Assembly: GCF_003597395.2 (NCBI RefSeq)
Contig: NC_133770.1
Span: 206,787,102 to 206,851,101 of the forward strand
Length of the DNA: 64,000 nucleotides
Source of the DNA: Chelonoidis abingdonii
Lineage: Eukaryota > Chordata > Testudines > Testudinidae
Direction of reading: 5' to 3'
Position 1 is the first letter of the stretch, and every line of letters starts with the position of its first letter. Below, one piece after another: positions 13,401 through 24,000 of this stretch. The notes under the pieces are model-generated. The model had not been told where the DNA came from. It saw only the letters and a program-made list of their open reading frames with translations, and ran no database searches. A program made the translations under genes and the position numbers.

Positions 13401-15345
13401 GAATTTGGTAATTCATGGGTAAGCTGTGTTTGGTGGACTTGGCTGCATCATTAACAACTAGGCTGTGAAAACATCTGTAACAATTGTTAAGGATCACACC
13501 AGTGTCAGGCAAAAATATTTTAAACTCTGATCTGCTGCAGGTTGGGAAAGAAGCTTAAAGAATTAAGCCTTTTACCACATTGCAGGAAGGAACTTTGTGT
13601 AAAATCCTATTTCCATTTAAAATCAATGGCAAAATGCCCACTGACTTTTTAGTGGGGTTAGGATTTCCTCTTTTGTCTTTAGTTCATAACACTTTACGGG
13701 AAGGTGGTTGTTACAAAATCTGGGCTATGCATACTTTGCTGTTTTTATCAAAAGAGAACATGAGACAAGTCTCCACTTCTGAGATATTAAATCCTGATTG
13801 GCGCACTAGTTCTGAAATGCTGTTGAGTTTGATTCAAATCTTGACTGTGATCCTTTTTCCCCTGCATGTATTTGTTTTCCAGAATAATTACATATACTTG
13901 GAGCATAGTAGAACTTATTTTTTTAATTGGATCACTTTAAAGCTGACATTCAGATTATTAGCTTCATACAAATCTCATTCACCTTTTACCAAGTAACAAA
14001 CACCTAAATCTCTGTTATATGTAGCACATTCTAGTTTTATAAGGATTGGAATTAGTCCTTTTGGTTTTCTATTCGATTACTTTTTTCTGGCAAGGGAAAT
14101 CTGTTTGCAATGGCACCACTTGCTGTGTTGAGTGCCCCTCGATCTTTTAAATATTTTCCCGGCTACTTGTTGAGCAGGAGTTATCCACTAGCAATAATTA
14201 AATATAGTCAAAGTAAAGATTTGGAGAAATTGCATTTTAGGGAAATTTAATTTGCAAATGAAACTTAATTAAACTTTTGGAACATTACATGTTCCATTTC
14301 ATTAACTGATGTATTTTAATTTTTATATAGTATTTTCAAAATATACAGTATAGTGCAAATGGACAATTAAAAAAAAAAAGGCAGGTGTGTGTGATTGGGG
14401 TGGGTATGAAAAAGCCTTGAAGTATAATAGAGGCCAACATTAATGTACCTTTTCATTTATTAGACTTAAATGTCAGATTTTTGGATGACTGCACAAGAAA
14501 CTTATGTAAATTGTTTGAGGTAACTCATGGGGAAAATTGTCATTGTGGTCAGGTAATTTAAACTACAGGGTGGAATTTGGCAAAATTATAATTGTGTGAT
14601 AGTCTTCCTGCCTTTTAAAGCTGTTTTTTAATTAGCTTCAGCTCAGTCTCAATCTTTTGTGTACTAAAAATAAATGTGTTCAAAATATTTCATCTGTCTG
14701 AGTCTTTATTTGCATTAAAAGGCCTGATATGTGGAAAAATCTTTTTAACATGCTGTCAATTAACGTTAAGAAAAAATTACTGTGCTCTGGAAGAAATCAG
14801 TGTGAGTTTACAAATGTTGGTTCTTTTAATTTGTTTCTGGTCATATAGGATTTGCTTTATTAAAAATGTTACTTTGGAATTCCCTCATTTGGACAAGAGA
14901 ATTTAGACTTGGAATGTCACTTTGCTTTGAACTGTAACTTCTAAAACAGGACTCGCATTCAGATTTCAAAAAGCAGTTATTAGGCCCTGATTGAGCAAAA
15001 TACTTATGGAGTCCCACTGCAGTCAATGGAACTACTCACATGCTTAAAGTTCGGTGTGGGCTTTAGTGACCTGCTGGACTGGGGATCTCCAACCTGCATT
15101 TCCCTTAGCTATAGTATCTCTCTTCTGAAAAAGATTTAGCGTTTCAAACAGTTTTACTACAGATAGTAATGGAGTAATTAGTCTGAGAAACGAATGTGAA
15201 AAATTGGAACAAATTATCAGTTTGGGGGTTTGCCTTACAAATTATAGTGACTTCCAAGCCCTTAGTCTGTATTGATTTTGTCTTTACTGAATCGGTGACT
15301 TTGTTTTGCGTTGTATGTCGTAGGCCGAGACTGACTGACATCTAA
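1283..15345 (+). CDS. PTPN2: PTPN2 (T-cell protein tyrosine phosphatase), 3' part, two C-terminal isoforms
   Basis: Non-receptor tyrosine phosphatase that dephosphorylates JAK/STAT proteins and receptor kinases. Exons: 1283-1441 (phase 0, 53 aa), 6514-6707, 10310-10517 (or 10310-10411), 15324-15345. The first ends the catalytic domain and carries the Q-loop [10 protein letters not shown]; the catalytic cysteine loop lies upstream of the window. The second is the low-complexity linker ([10 protein letters not shown] at its start). The third has a bipartite basic signal (RKRLRED, ERKRKR). Read through, it gives a hydrophobic tail ending EHSL-stop at 10515-10517, which is the ER form known as TC48. 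If an internal donor after 10411 is used, it joins 15324 and ends RPRLTDI-stop, the nuclear form known as TC45. All junctions are GT-AG and in phase. Expected neighbour PSMG2 is convergent. Identification rests on family knowledge and is secure; exons 1-6 are outside the window. Confidence 0.96.
3899..4153. mobile_element. MITE (short inverted-repeat DNA transposon)
   Basis: Starts gggctatggctacacaag and ends ggtggtgtagacat, with internal partial palindromes (gagagagcgctcccattgac, agaagctctcctgctgacat). The layout matches a common turtle MITE whose ends carry the TCTACAC motif. Confidence 0.5.
4799..4880 (+). repeat. tRNA-derived SINE fragment
   Basis: An A-box-like TAGCTAAAGTGG at 4805-4816 and a B-box-like GGTTTCAAACC at about 4850-4861 are spaced as in a tRNA-derived promoter. 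There is no cloverleaf that would make it a functional tRNA gene. Confidence 0.4.
6514..6707 (+). CDS. PTPN2: PTPN2 exon: linker region
   Basis: Acceptor ctcttag|AAA, donor AG|GTAAGC. The exon is 194 nt (64 codons plus two bases). It starts [10 protein letters not shown], contains TEKYNGN, and is rich in Glu, Ser and Pro, as expected for the disordered segment between catalytic domain and tail. Confidence 0.95.
6784..7385 (+). repeat. G-rich interspersed repeat with internal short tandem motif
   Basis: Repeated variants of ggttggggtgcaggag / gggatctgggctgg give a minisatellite-like body. The start (ggttgccaactgtctaa) and end (gggacagttgttagac) are roughly inverted. A related block occurs at about 30000-30330. 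An apparent 206-codon frame inside is a by-product of the G-rich composition. Confidence 0.5.
7640..8000. mobile_element. Foldback MITE with long inverted arms
   Basis: The left arm (about 7668-7742: aggtcgatgtagtcac ... gaagtagttaggtc) is the imperfect inverted complement of the right arm (about 7900-7990: taactacttcatacag ... gtagctaggttgacct). A G-rich centre lies at about 7790-7805. Confidence 0.6.
8100..8290. mobile_element. MITE-like fragment
   Basis: Contains gtgtgaaaatgtgtgatcccct and gatacagctatactagcaaaa, which match the interior style of the 3899-4153 MITE family. Ends not defined. Confidence 0.35.
9061..9786. mobile_element. Non-autonomous hAT transposon with 8-bp target duplication
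   Basis: Inverted ends CAGTGGTTTCCAAACTTT and AGTTTGGGAACCACTG. Flanks are CACCAAAC (9053-9060) and CACTAAAC (9787-9794), an 8-bp duplication with one mismatch, as expected for hAT elements. No transposase frame is present. Confidence 0.8.
10310..10517 (+). CDS. PTPN2: PTPN2 exon: nuclear-localisation segment and ER-anchor tail (TC48 stop)
   Basis: Acceptor ctcttttag|T. The exon encodes the basic bipartite region, then [12 protein letters not shown] and a hydrophobic stretch ([11 protein letters not shown]) ending EHSL-stop at 10515-10517. An internal donor, AAAAG|GTGGTT, after 10411 lets the same exon feed the nuclear isoform instead. An AATAAA at 10737-10742 is a candidate polyadenylation signal for the longer form. 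Confidence 0.95.
11313..11335. repeat. Poly-T tract
   Basis: A run of about 23 T in the PTPN2 terminal intron. Possibly the A-tail of an antisense insertion, but no element was recognised beside it. Confidence 0.8.
11950..12130 (+). repeat. MIR-type (core-SINE) copy
   Basis: TGGCTTAGTGGATAGAG (A-box region), GAGTTCTATTC (B-box region), then ctgccactggactgctgggtgacct and cctcagtttcc...aatggggataatgat, the well-known MIR core and tail. Confidence 0.8.
12392..12691. mobile_element. PIF/Harbinger-type MITE, TAA target duplication
   Basis: Inverted ends GGGTACGTCTTCACTAC and GGGCTGGTCTACACTG. TAA flanks both ends (12389-12391 and 12692-12694). The interior carries a palindromic stretch (cttcagctacgc ... 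gtagctgaag). A sister copy lies at 63636-63937. Confidence 0.7.
15324..15345 (+). CDS. PTPN2: PTPN2 alternative last coding exon (TC45 end)
   Basis: Acceptor ttgtatgtcgtag|G. Spliced to the internal donor at 10411, the bases complete an Arg codon and give P-R-L-T-D-I-stop, against PRLTDT in human TC45 as I recall it. Only 22 coding nt, so it is easily missed by ORF-based annotation. The phase match (AG|G) and the downstream polyadenylation signals support it. Confidence 0.93.
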
Positions 15346-15685
15346 ACCTCCAAGACTTGTGAATATTCTGCATCTATAAATGCAAACTATTGACATGCCA
15401 GGCAAGATATGAACCCCTCTCCGGGAACAAAAGTGAGGTCTGATAAATACCAGGAAGGCCTCATAATTATCTGTTTACAACGTAAACTACATCCAGGGGA
15501 TGAAGAACACCACCAGCATGCTACTTTGCGAAACAAAATAACTTGCTGTCTTCTGTGTTTTTTATAATGCCTGTATTAATTGTAGAAAGATGTAAAAGAA
15601 ATAAACTAGAAAATACTTTGTACTGCCATTTTTATTGTATTTTTATACGGTTTTGGCAGCATTAAATATTTTTTTAAATTGACAA
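15346..15685 (+). other. PTPN2: PTPN2 (TC45) 3' UTR with polyadenylation signals
   Basis: Follows the TAA at 15343-15345. AATAAA occurs at 15600-15605. A second signal, ATTAAA at 15661-15666, is followed by a T/G-rich stretch (tgtttttgtgtg) typical of a downstream element. The transcript probably ends near 15625 or 15685; which one is used cannot be told from sequence. Confidence 0.7.
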
Positions 15686-17642
15686 CATACTGTTTTTGTG
15701 TGCCCATTATGTTAGGGAAAAACTATTAAACAGTATTTCAAGAAAACTGGGATTTATCTCAAGGCTTTCTTTTTCTTACCCAACTGGAAAACTACAAATT
15801 TGATGCTGAGTATTGAGAGAGCGTCCATTAGGAACTCTGCCTGTTTTCGAAACATTCCGGTCATAATGAAAACAAGGATACTTGAATACTTGGTTAAGTA
15901 ACTCTTTCCATGTCTGTTCTAATCTTATGCACAAGATACTCTGCAAAATCCAGTGCAGGAAAGCTGCTGTATGATATTATGGTTGGATTTCCTTATTTGT
16001 CCTTTTAAAGTCTCAAACTTCTATTTCCCACAAGAATAACTGTTGCACTATGCCAGTTACTGCCAATGAGCGTTTCTCTATAGCTTCAATGGGTTCATGC
16101 CTTAAAATTAATATTCTATGTATACTGCTGAATTTACACCTTAATATTTGTGCAGTTAACAATCACTGTAGGGGACAGAACTGAGTTTCATATGCCAAAT
16201 TCAGAGGTAGTGAAGTGAGTCTATTAGAGTTCAAAGAACCTCAACAAAAATGGTTGTAATGGTTTATGCTGGAATAGCATGCATACTGAAGGACCAGAAG
16301 TGTAAATCCAAAGTAGGCACTTCGATACCTATACCCTCTCATTAGTTGCCATTCTTCATGCACCCTTCTCTTCCAGCCACTCAGAATCAGTTAAATAAAT
16401 TTAACTGACTCCCTCAAACTCATGTACTGATCTTGATTGTTTTACCACTAATCCAAGGCCCTGTATGTTGTGTGGCAAACTGGACCTGGATTCTGCAGTC
16501 CTCAGGAAATTCTGTGGCAGCTCAACTTAAAAATTGAGGATTTTTTTGACTTAAAAAGGAAAGTCTACGAATCAATAGAGTAAGCTTTGTAAATTATTTT
16601 GATACTCAATTTCTTTTCTACTGTCCATACTTTGTTTTTAGGTTGTAGCAGATTTCTGTATTGACAGTATCTAACTGCACTTCGGAAGCAGTCAGAGGTG
16701 AGGAGGTAGTGTTGGAACTGGGTCTTAAGTGAGGAAGCATGTAAGGTATTTTGAGGTAAGCATATCTAGTTTAATGTTTCTGTTGAAATGAGCAGTACAG
16801 AAATTATTAATGTTGGGTTTTGAGCCCCCAGTTCAGGAAAGCATTCCTACTCAAGATAGCACTAAAGAATGTTTAATTGCCCTGAATTAGGGATGCTTTT
16901 CTGAATTGGGACCTAAATTATAACTTTGGTTTTAGGCTTAATATCTTTTGAGATGAATAGTTCATGCCTCACAGCTATTGTTTCAGGCTGTGTGGAGACT
17001 TAGTTACCTCAATTTACACTTCACTTATATTTTCAAGGCTTTGCACCCAGGAGGCTAGAAATACTTGTTAAAATGAACTCTCAGGATTCTAGAGCACAAT
17101 TTTTTGCAGCATATTCCATGGCTGTGAACTACATACGGCCATATTTACATCTCTTTACATATTTCTGTGTGTGACCCCCATAACTTTCATGCCTTTGAAT
17201 CCCATAACTTCATATTAATTGTGCTTTCAAAAACAGGAGGTTAAATTAATGAATTGGATAATGAAGTAAACATTATAAGCTAGGATTCTTGTAAGCCTAC
17301 AGATCTGAAAATCTGCACTTGGTTTTTCATAGTTCCTTTATTATGCTACTATAAATATTCATAACACTTTACTAATGACAGAAATGTAGCTAGCTGCTTT
17401 TTTGTGTGACGTATTTTGGATACAGCCAGTTACAATGCAGTGGTCTGAATTCTACAATAAGTGAAGTACTTTCAAGTACTTAATGCAGTACTTAAGTAGT
17501 GAATGCTGAGTTAAAACTCATGACCTTTTTTCTGCCTCAGCTTAAGAGTGAATTTGTTTTGGGAAATTGATAAAATGTAGCTTACATGTTTGAGTTTTCC
17601 AAAAAGGAAACTAAAGGATTTTCATACTTTTTTTGGCAGGGG

Positions 17643-17665
17643 TGCGTGCGTGTGTGTGTGCGTGC
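17643..17665. repeat. (TG)n microsatellite, interrupted
   Basis: tgcgtgcgtgtgtgtgtgcgtgc: a short alternating purine-pyrimidine run. Confidence 0.8.
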
Positions 17666-18934
17666 ACTAAACTAAATATTGTATACAAAATCAGGCTGAG
17701 GCTAGTGGAGACATGTCTTGGAAAACTATCCCTCATACAGAATTGAGTAATCTCTTTAACGCTCACTCTCCCATCTGCTGGGAATGATGTTCCTGCAGGG
17801 CCTCAAAGCAATCACTTTGATTCCCAACAGCTGAAACTACTCAATAGGCAGAGCCAAATAGAGAGCTTATGGGAACAACTTTTTTAAAAAAGGTCAGAAT
17901 GAAACTGCATTGTACAAGGCCCATAGAGCTGGAAAAGGCCTGAGGTAATAAAATATTTTTTCACAAAAACAAGCTAACAATTATTCTGTGATCTTCAACT
18001 GCCTGTTTGAAAGGTCCAATGCTGTCCCTCAAATCCATGTCATTCCCACTAACTTCAAAGGGCACTCTACTGTATTTGTATGAGTAGTAGGCCCCAGTCA
18101 AGGAGAGGTTTTGTGCTTTACAAATACCTAGTAAAACATTGCCTGCTACCTGATTGCAGGAGCAGGGCCTAAATTAAGCTACTGGGTGTAATAAATATGA
18201 AGGAAGTAGCGAAGGTAAGGAGTAGATAGCTGTGAACTTCAGTTTGCAATTTTTAAGATTTGGTCTTTTGGATTTAAGAGATCTGAAAGGAGGTAGATGT
18301 ACAGCTGCAAACCCTTACTGACTGCAGTGGGACTATTCATGAGTAAATGTACAGGATCAGGTCCTTCCTGAAGAGCTTTTCAGAAGCAGGTCAGGGTAAC
18401 AGCTTGTGGTACTAAAGGACCTCACTAAAGCTCTTTCTGCAACTCACTCACCACAAGTAGCTCTTGCACTCATTGAAGACTGTTTTCTTAATTTGATGAA
18501 TGTTAAGCCTTAGGTCTTGTCCAAATTCCCAATTAAGCATTCTGGTTCCCTAAATTCTTGCAGCCTGGTGTAAATCTGAGGTGCCTCCACTATCTTTATT
18601 CAAGTTACTCCAGGTCCCAACCACAGGAACCAGGTCTCTAATCTAGCTCAGCATTTTTTACTTTGATTTTCAATTCAGCCCTGCAAGGGGTGAGCCCTCA
18701 GGCTAGGATCCAACAAAGTTCCTAAGTTTGTGAGTACTGTTTGTTTTAAATGGGACTATGTTTGTACCTTCAGTTAAGTAGATTGCTAAATACTCAAGTT
18801 GTACCCCCTCTCCCACCTTTACACAGTTAAGTCCTTAAACTTGTGTAACGTTCAGCTAGGGATGAGCTGCTCCCTACAAAAGTTATAGTGCTTTTCTTCC
18901 TGAAGGATCACTACATTGTTAGTATAAACAACTG

Positions 18935-19860
18935 GTAGTGTCTAAGGTACCAACAAATTTATCTGAGTATAAGCTTTTGTGGGCTATAGCCCACTTCATC
19001 GGATGCATAGAATGGAACATATAGTGAGGACAGATATATACATACAGAGAATTTGAAAAGGTGGGAGTTGCCCTACTCACTCTAAGAGGTTAATTAATTA
19101 AGATGAGCTATTGTCAGCAGGAGGAAAAAAACTTTTGTATTGATAGCCCATTTATGACAGTTTGACAAGGTGTGAGGATACTTAATGTGGGGAAATAGAT
19201 TCAGTGTGTATAATGGCTCAGTCATTCCCAATCTCTATTTAAGATTAAGTCAATAGTATCTAGTTTGCATATTAATTCAAGTTTAGCAGTTTCTTCTTGG
19301 AGTCTGTTTTTGAAGCTTTTCTGTTGCAAAATTGCCACCTTTAAATCTGTTACTGCATGGCCAGAGAGGTGGAAGTGTTCTCCTACTGGTTTCTGAAGGT
19401 TATGATTCCTGATGTCCCATTTGTGTCCATTTATTCTTTTGCGTAGAGACTGGTTTGGCCAATGTACATGGCAGAGGGGCATTGCTAGCACATCACATTG
19501 GTAGAAGTGCAGGTGAATGAGCTCCTGATGGTGTGGTTGATGATGTGATTAGGTCCTATGATAGTGTTACCTGAACAGATATGTGAACAGTGGGCATCAG
19601 GCTTTGCTGCAAGGATAGGTTCCTGGGTTAGTGTTTTTGTTCTGTGGTGTGTGGTTACTGGTGAGTATTTCCTTCAGGTTGGGGGGCTGTCTGTAAGCTA
19701 GGACCAGTCTGTCTCCCAAGATCTGTGAGAGTGAGGGATCATCTTTCAGGATAGGTTGTAGATCTTTGATGTGCTGGAGAGGTTTTAGTTGGGGGCTGAA
19801 GGTGATGGCTACCCTCCTCTTAAGCCCTGAGCCATCTCCCTTATGGAACACTTATTTGTA
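18935..19860 (-). mobile_element. Penelope-like element remnant (minus strand), with GIY-YIG endonuclease part
   Basis: On the minus strand, 19851-19597 encodes LGDRLVLAYRQPPNLKEIL, the segment after the reverse transcriptase. 19491-19222 encodes a GIY-YIG endonuclease tail (NQSLRKRINGHKWDIRN, VGEHFHLSGHAVTDLKV, LNRDWE). The 3' tail toward 18935 contains atgcatccgatgaagtgggc when read in minus orientation. The two open parts are in different frames and the 5' two-thirds of the element is missing, so it is dead. It is antisense to PTPN2 and lies beyond the PSMG2 polyadenylation site. Confidence 0.75.
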
Positions 19861-20079
19861 GACTGACTTCTAGGTAATTCTAAAAACAGAGTGTGAGAAA
19901 AGTGAACTAACTTATCTTCAGACATTACTGTAAAAATCTCATTGTTTTTAAAGGCATCAGTTGTTTAAACACTGCCGCTATCTTCTAGTAAATGAAACCA
20001 ATAATTTACCACTTAATACCAGTAGCAGTTTTCTTTCATGCCTGTATTACTCTACGTGGAGCAGGCCGTGGGTGCCGGT

Positions 20080-20170
20080 GTTCTGTCCCCCGGCCAGTGC
20101 AGGGCCATGGCTTCTCTCTGGCTTTGAAGCTGGAGAGAAGCCATGGCCTCACGCCTGCTGGGGACAGAAC
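20080..20170. repeat. 91-bp imperfect palindrome
   Basis: The outer arms gttctgtcccc / ggggacagaac and the inner arms GGCCATGGCTTCTCTC / GAGAGAAGCCATGGCC centre at about 20125 with a loop around tggctttgaagct. It could form a strong hairpin in RNA. A hAT-like right end (aaaaaggttggggaccactg, 20484-20503) lies downstream, so it may be part of a decayed transposon. Confidence 0.75.
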
Positions 20171-20664
20171 TCTAGGGCTACAGGCTTCATTCAATGTTAA
20201 AGTAAGAATAATAAATGTATTTGGACGAGCAGTTTAAGAATGTTTTACTTTTTTAAAATAGAAGATGAACAGTTATTTATTTTGTAAACTCCTTAATTTT
20301 TCTTAGAGGTAGGTGAAAAAGTAATTGCTGATTAATACTTCTTACATATATAATTACCCTTTACCTTATTGATTCATATTATGTAATTTTTTTTGTATTT
20401 AATGTACAAATACAAAATAAGCCATGAAAAATTGTTCACACTCACCCCCCCCTTTTTGAAAATATGAATGTGCTACTGGCCACAAAAAGGTTGGGGACCA
20501 CTGCACTTGCAGCTTGCTCAGACTGCCAGGAAGATTCGGGGGGAAAGGGGCTCTGGCTTTAGGCTAGACTCACACATAGCAATTCCTAGGGATCAAAGTT
20601 TGTTACCTGCATGGCAATGGTGGGTGAGCAGGATACTAAATAGTGTTAACCCTCTAAAGGAAAA

Positions 20665-20904
20665 AAAATTTTTAAACAATATTTTATTAGGAAATAAGTC
20701 AGTAGAAGATACCAAAGAAACTTTTGTACATACCATCCACTTCTTTGGTCAGAGTGAGACCTACATTAATTGTGATATTCATGTTGTATTAAAGGAAATG
20801 TTTGCATAAATAGAGGATATTCAAGTTCCATGTTAGTGAATGCCAAGCAACAACACTGTCAGTCTTTAGAGGGAGGTTACAGATTTTATGTAACACCAGA
20901 CTAA
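20665..20904 (-). other. PSMG2: PSMG2 3' UTR and candidate polyadenylation signal
   Basis: Downstream of the stop on the minus strand, an AATAAA lies at 20688-20683, so cleavage is expected near 20665. The UTR would be about 240 nt. The gap to the PTPN2 polyadenylation site is about 5 kb, so the convergent transcripts need not overlap. Confidence 0.5.
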
Positions 20905-21000
20905 TCAGAAGAGTGCAGGTGGAAGACCACTTCCGAAGAGTAATCTCCAAGAATGTGGTATTTTCCATTGTGAAGGAGTAGCTGGGGCAGCGCTGTTCTG
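20905..21000 (-). CDS. PSMG2: PSMG2 exon 7 (C-terminus)
   Basis: Acceptor cttaaatcag|CAG. Encodes QNSAAPATPSQWKIPHSW then RLLFGSGLPPALF and TGA at 20907-20905. The first ten residues look variable; the end is strongly family-like. Confidence 0.96.
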   Translation of the reverse strand, partial: QNSAAPATPSQWKIPHSWRLLFGSGLPPALF

Positions 21001-24000
21001 CTGATTTAAGAACAAAATACATTTACAAATTTTGGATTTACATTCAGCACAGATGGCAAGTCTGCTTTTCCTAATCCCCGCCCCACAGGGAAAATTTAGT
21101 AACGGAGCTGTACTAGACTGCAGCATTTTACATACCTGTAGTCACTACAGACTGATATTATAGTAGCTCTGTAAGACAAACAGGAGCATAACTCCATCCC
21201 ACCACAGTAATGTTCTTTTCAAGCATGAAATGTGTCAGACTGTGAAATCTGGCCTTAGAATATCAGAGTTGGAGGGGAACCTCAGGAGGTCATCTAGTCC
21301 AACTCCCTGCTTAAAGCAGGACCAATCCCTAGACAGATTTTTGCCCCCAATCCCTAAATGATCCCCTAAAGGATTTAACTCACAACCCTGGTTTGGTGTG
21401 CTTTTACCCTACATTAGATTTCTCAAGGGAGACCAACATTTCTCAAATTGAGGCCCCTGAACCAAAAGGGAGTTCCAGGGGCATTGCAAGGTTAGTTGGG
21501 GGGGAGGTCATGATATTGCCACCCTTACTTCTGTGCCGCCTTCAGAACTAGGTAGCCAGAGAGCAGCAGCTTTTGGCTGGATGCCCAACTCTGAAGGCAG
21601 TGCCCCAGCCTGCAGCCATGCAGATGCCAAGAGTGTCAATCCCATACCATGCCACCCTTACTTTTGTAGTCCTGCTGCTGCTGCCCCCAGCTCTGAAGGC
21701 AGCACTGCCAGCAGCTGTATCGCCCCCACCTCCACAACGCCTTTAGGGATTAGGACCCCTATAATTACAACATTGTGAAGTTTCAAATTGAAATAGCTGA
21801 AATTATAACATGATTTTTTAAATCTTATGGCCGTGAAATTGACCAAACTGGATGATGAATTTGGTAGGGCCCTATATATTGGGTTTGAGTTTGCTTCCAC
21901 TAAACCTTGGAACAAAAGGACAACACCTACTCTGGCATGCAACCGCAACTGACAAGGCTGTCAAGTTCACGAAGGGGAAGGAGTCTAATTTTGAGCTACT
22001 GCAATGAAAACAGTAAGAGCTAAAAACAAAAACTTAAGCTGAAAGAGTACTTACTTCACTTTTAACTAGCTGGAGCCATTCATTAAGGTAGTTAACGAGA
22101 GCCAGTGCATCAGGGATGTTGTCCCCCTCTGAGCAGAATTTCAACAGAACTGCCATTTGAATTCGATTTGAACAACTGGAACAGACATTGGTCAGATTTT
22201 CAATTGGCACAAAACTCCCCCCCACCCCCAGTGATGAATTTCAGTTTTTAGTCTTAGACATAAAAAGGAGCACTCCACTGATTTTAAAAAATCCAGGTTT
22301 TTTGTTTGCCTTCTGAAAGCCAACAAACTGGTCTTAACTTTTTGGGGGACACAGATCCTATGCTGTGGGAGTACTGCTACACAGCTAGTTTGCTATTTTG
22401 GTACTACTACTTGGGCATTGACCCTGAGTCTCTTCCTGTACTACAAACGCTGAAAAGTGGAGCGGTTATATGCACACTGCAAAGCTAGTGCCCCCACACT
22501 ATGAAATAAGGTAGGACTTAGATGTGGGCAGCTCAATCAAGGAATAGCTGCTGGAACCAGATAAATATAGGTGGAGGATAATTTACTGAAGGTAAGAGGA
22601 AGGACATAGAAAGGAAATCTCAAGAGGAACAGAATAAGATAAGGAAGAGGATCAGATCTAGCTAATTAAGGAAAGGCCTGCTGGGAGTATAACTACTGAG
22701 TTAACAAATACACATTCTTGGGATGGATGCAGCTTGATATTAGGGACCAGGATAGAGCTCCATCTGATATGAGCCTGAGGGCGAAAAGTAGAAAAATTCT
22801 AATTATAATCCAGTTTGGAAGCTACCTCCCTTAATATTTAGCCTAGGAGTTTCACTGCAGTTTCAAAATGAACAAAGATGTGCTTCATGCCTGAAGAGGG
22901 AAAACACCCACCATGCTGGGAGCTTGTACTGAAGTATTAGTAATTCAAACAGCAATCATTTCTAATGAGTGATTCATTACAAATACAATAAATATTTCCA
23001 ACACTGTTTTCTAACCCAAGTTTTATTGTAATGAAATGTTTCAGAACTGGCAGAGAGTGACCTTCTAGTCATGGGGTAGAAGAACAACTCTTACTTTCTT
23101 CAACACCATAAAGGAAGAATGAGATACTCAATGAAAAGTGTATTTGAACAACTGAAAACACTGTTCAAATAAGTTTGCTATTTGAAATGGCAAATTTAAA
23201 ATATGACAGTTTATCCTAAATAAATAAATAAAATTCACCTTTTCCCCATCCCTGAAAAAAGAAGAACCCAAAAACAAATAGCTTAAACCCAATTCAAGTT
23301 TCAAGATTGAGGAAGTCATTAAAAATAGCCTGATAAAAGGAGACACACTGAATCTTCAGCCTAAGCTTTGTGAAGCATGTGATACACAGAGTATTTGGTG
23401 CATCAAATGTCAGACTGTCTTTGACAGGCAGCAAGGTGTACACAGACCTGTAGACTGGAAGTCAAGAAGTTTGGATGCTAAGCCCAGCTCTCCCACTGAC
23501 TTGCTGTATGAACTAGGTCAAATCACATACCCTCTCAATACCCGTTTCCTTTCTCATCTCCTCCCTTGTCGCATCAAATTTAGATTGTAAGCTTTTCAAG
23601 GCAGAGATTCTCTTACTTTGTGTTTATACAGCACCTAGTGAAATAGGTGCTCCTCTGTGCTTCCATGATCCAAATAATACATTCCTCAATGAACAGGCCA
23701 AAATTTTTAACCCTCGTCAAGGCTAAAGTTCAGATGGGCTGAAAGGCAACATTTGCTAAGAAAGTAGTAAATTCTTGTACTTGGCACAAAATAATTTAAG
23801 TCACTTCATTGCAAAAGTTGTTAAGCCTACCATGCTGAGTGAGTTATATGGTCAGATTCTTGAAACTCAGACTTACTTTTACCATAACCTTCTGCCCAAA
23901 TGCATTCTTTGTTTTAAAAAACTGTCTGCTAGTCCTGAAGCCAAAGACTCAAAAAAATCAAGTTTTAGAATTTTATTCTCTAAAGACAGAGCATATCATT

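Larger units (their letters stand above)
10518..15323 (+). other. PTPN2: PTPN2 terminal intron / TC48 3' UTR
   Basis: Intron of the nuclear isoform; its first part is 3' UTR for the ER isoform (AATAAA at 10737-10742). It contains a MIR-type SINE (about 11950-12130), a Harbinger-type MITE (12392-12691), and near 14980-15065 a short fragment of an old amniote repeat. The 150-codon antisense frame at 13060-13512 has no recognised relatives. Confidence 0.75.
15690..20660. other. Intergenic region between convergent PTPN2 and PSMG2
   Basis: Fragments of old amniote repeats (about 16800-16930, 18290-18370), a GT microsatellite at 17643-17665, an antisense Penelope-like remnant (18935-19860) and a palindrome (20080-20170). 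No gene seen. Confidence 0.75.

Noticed and set aside
13060..13512. 150-codon antisense frame in the PTPN2 terminal intron
   Set aside because: No recognised domain, no splice or promoter context, composition like surrounding intron.
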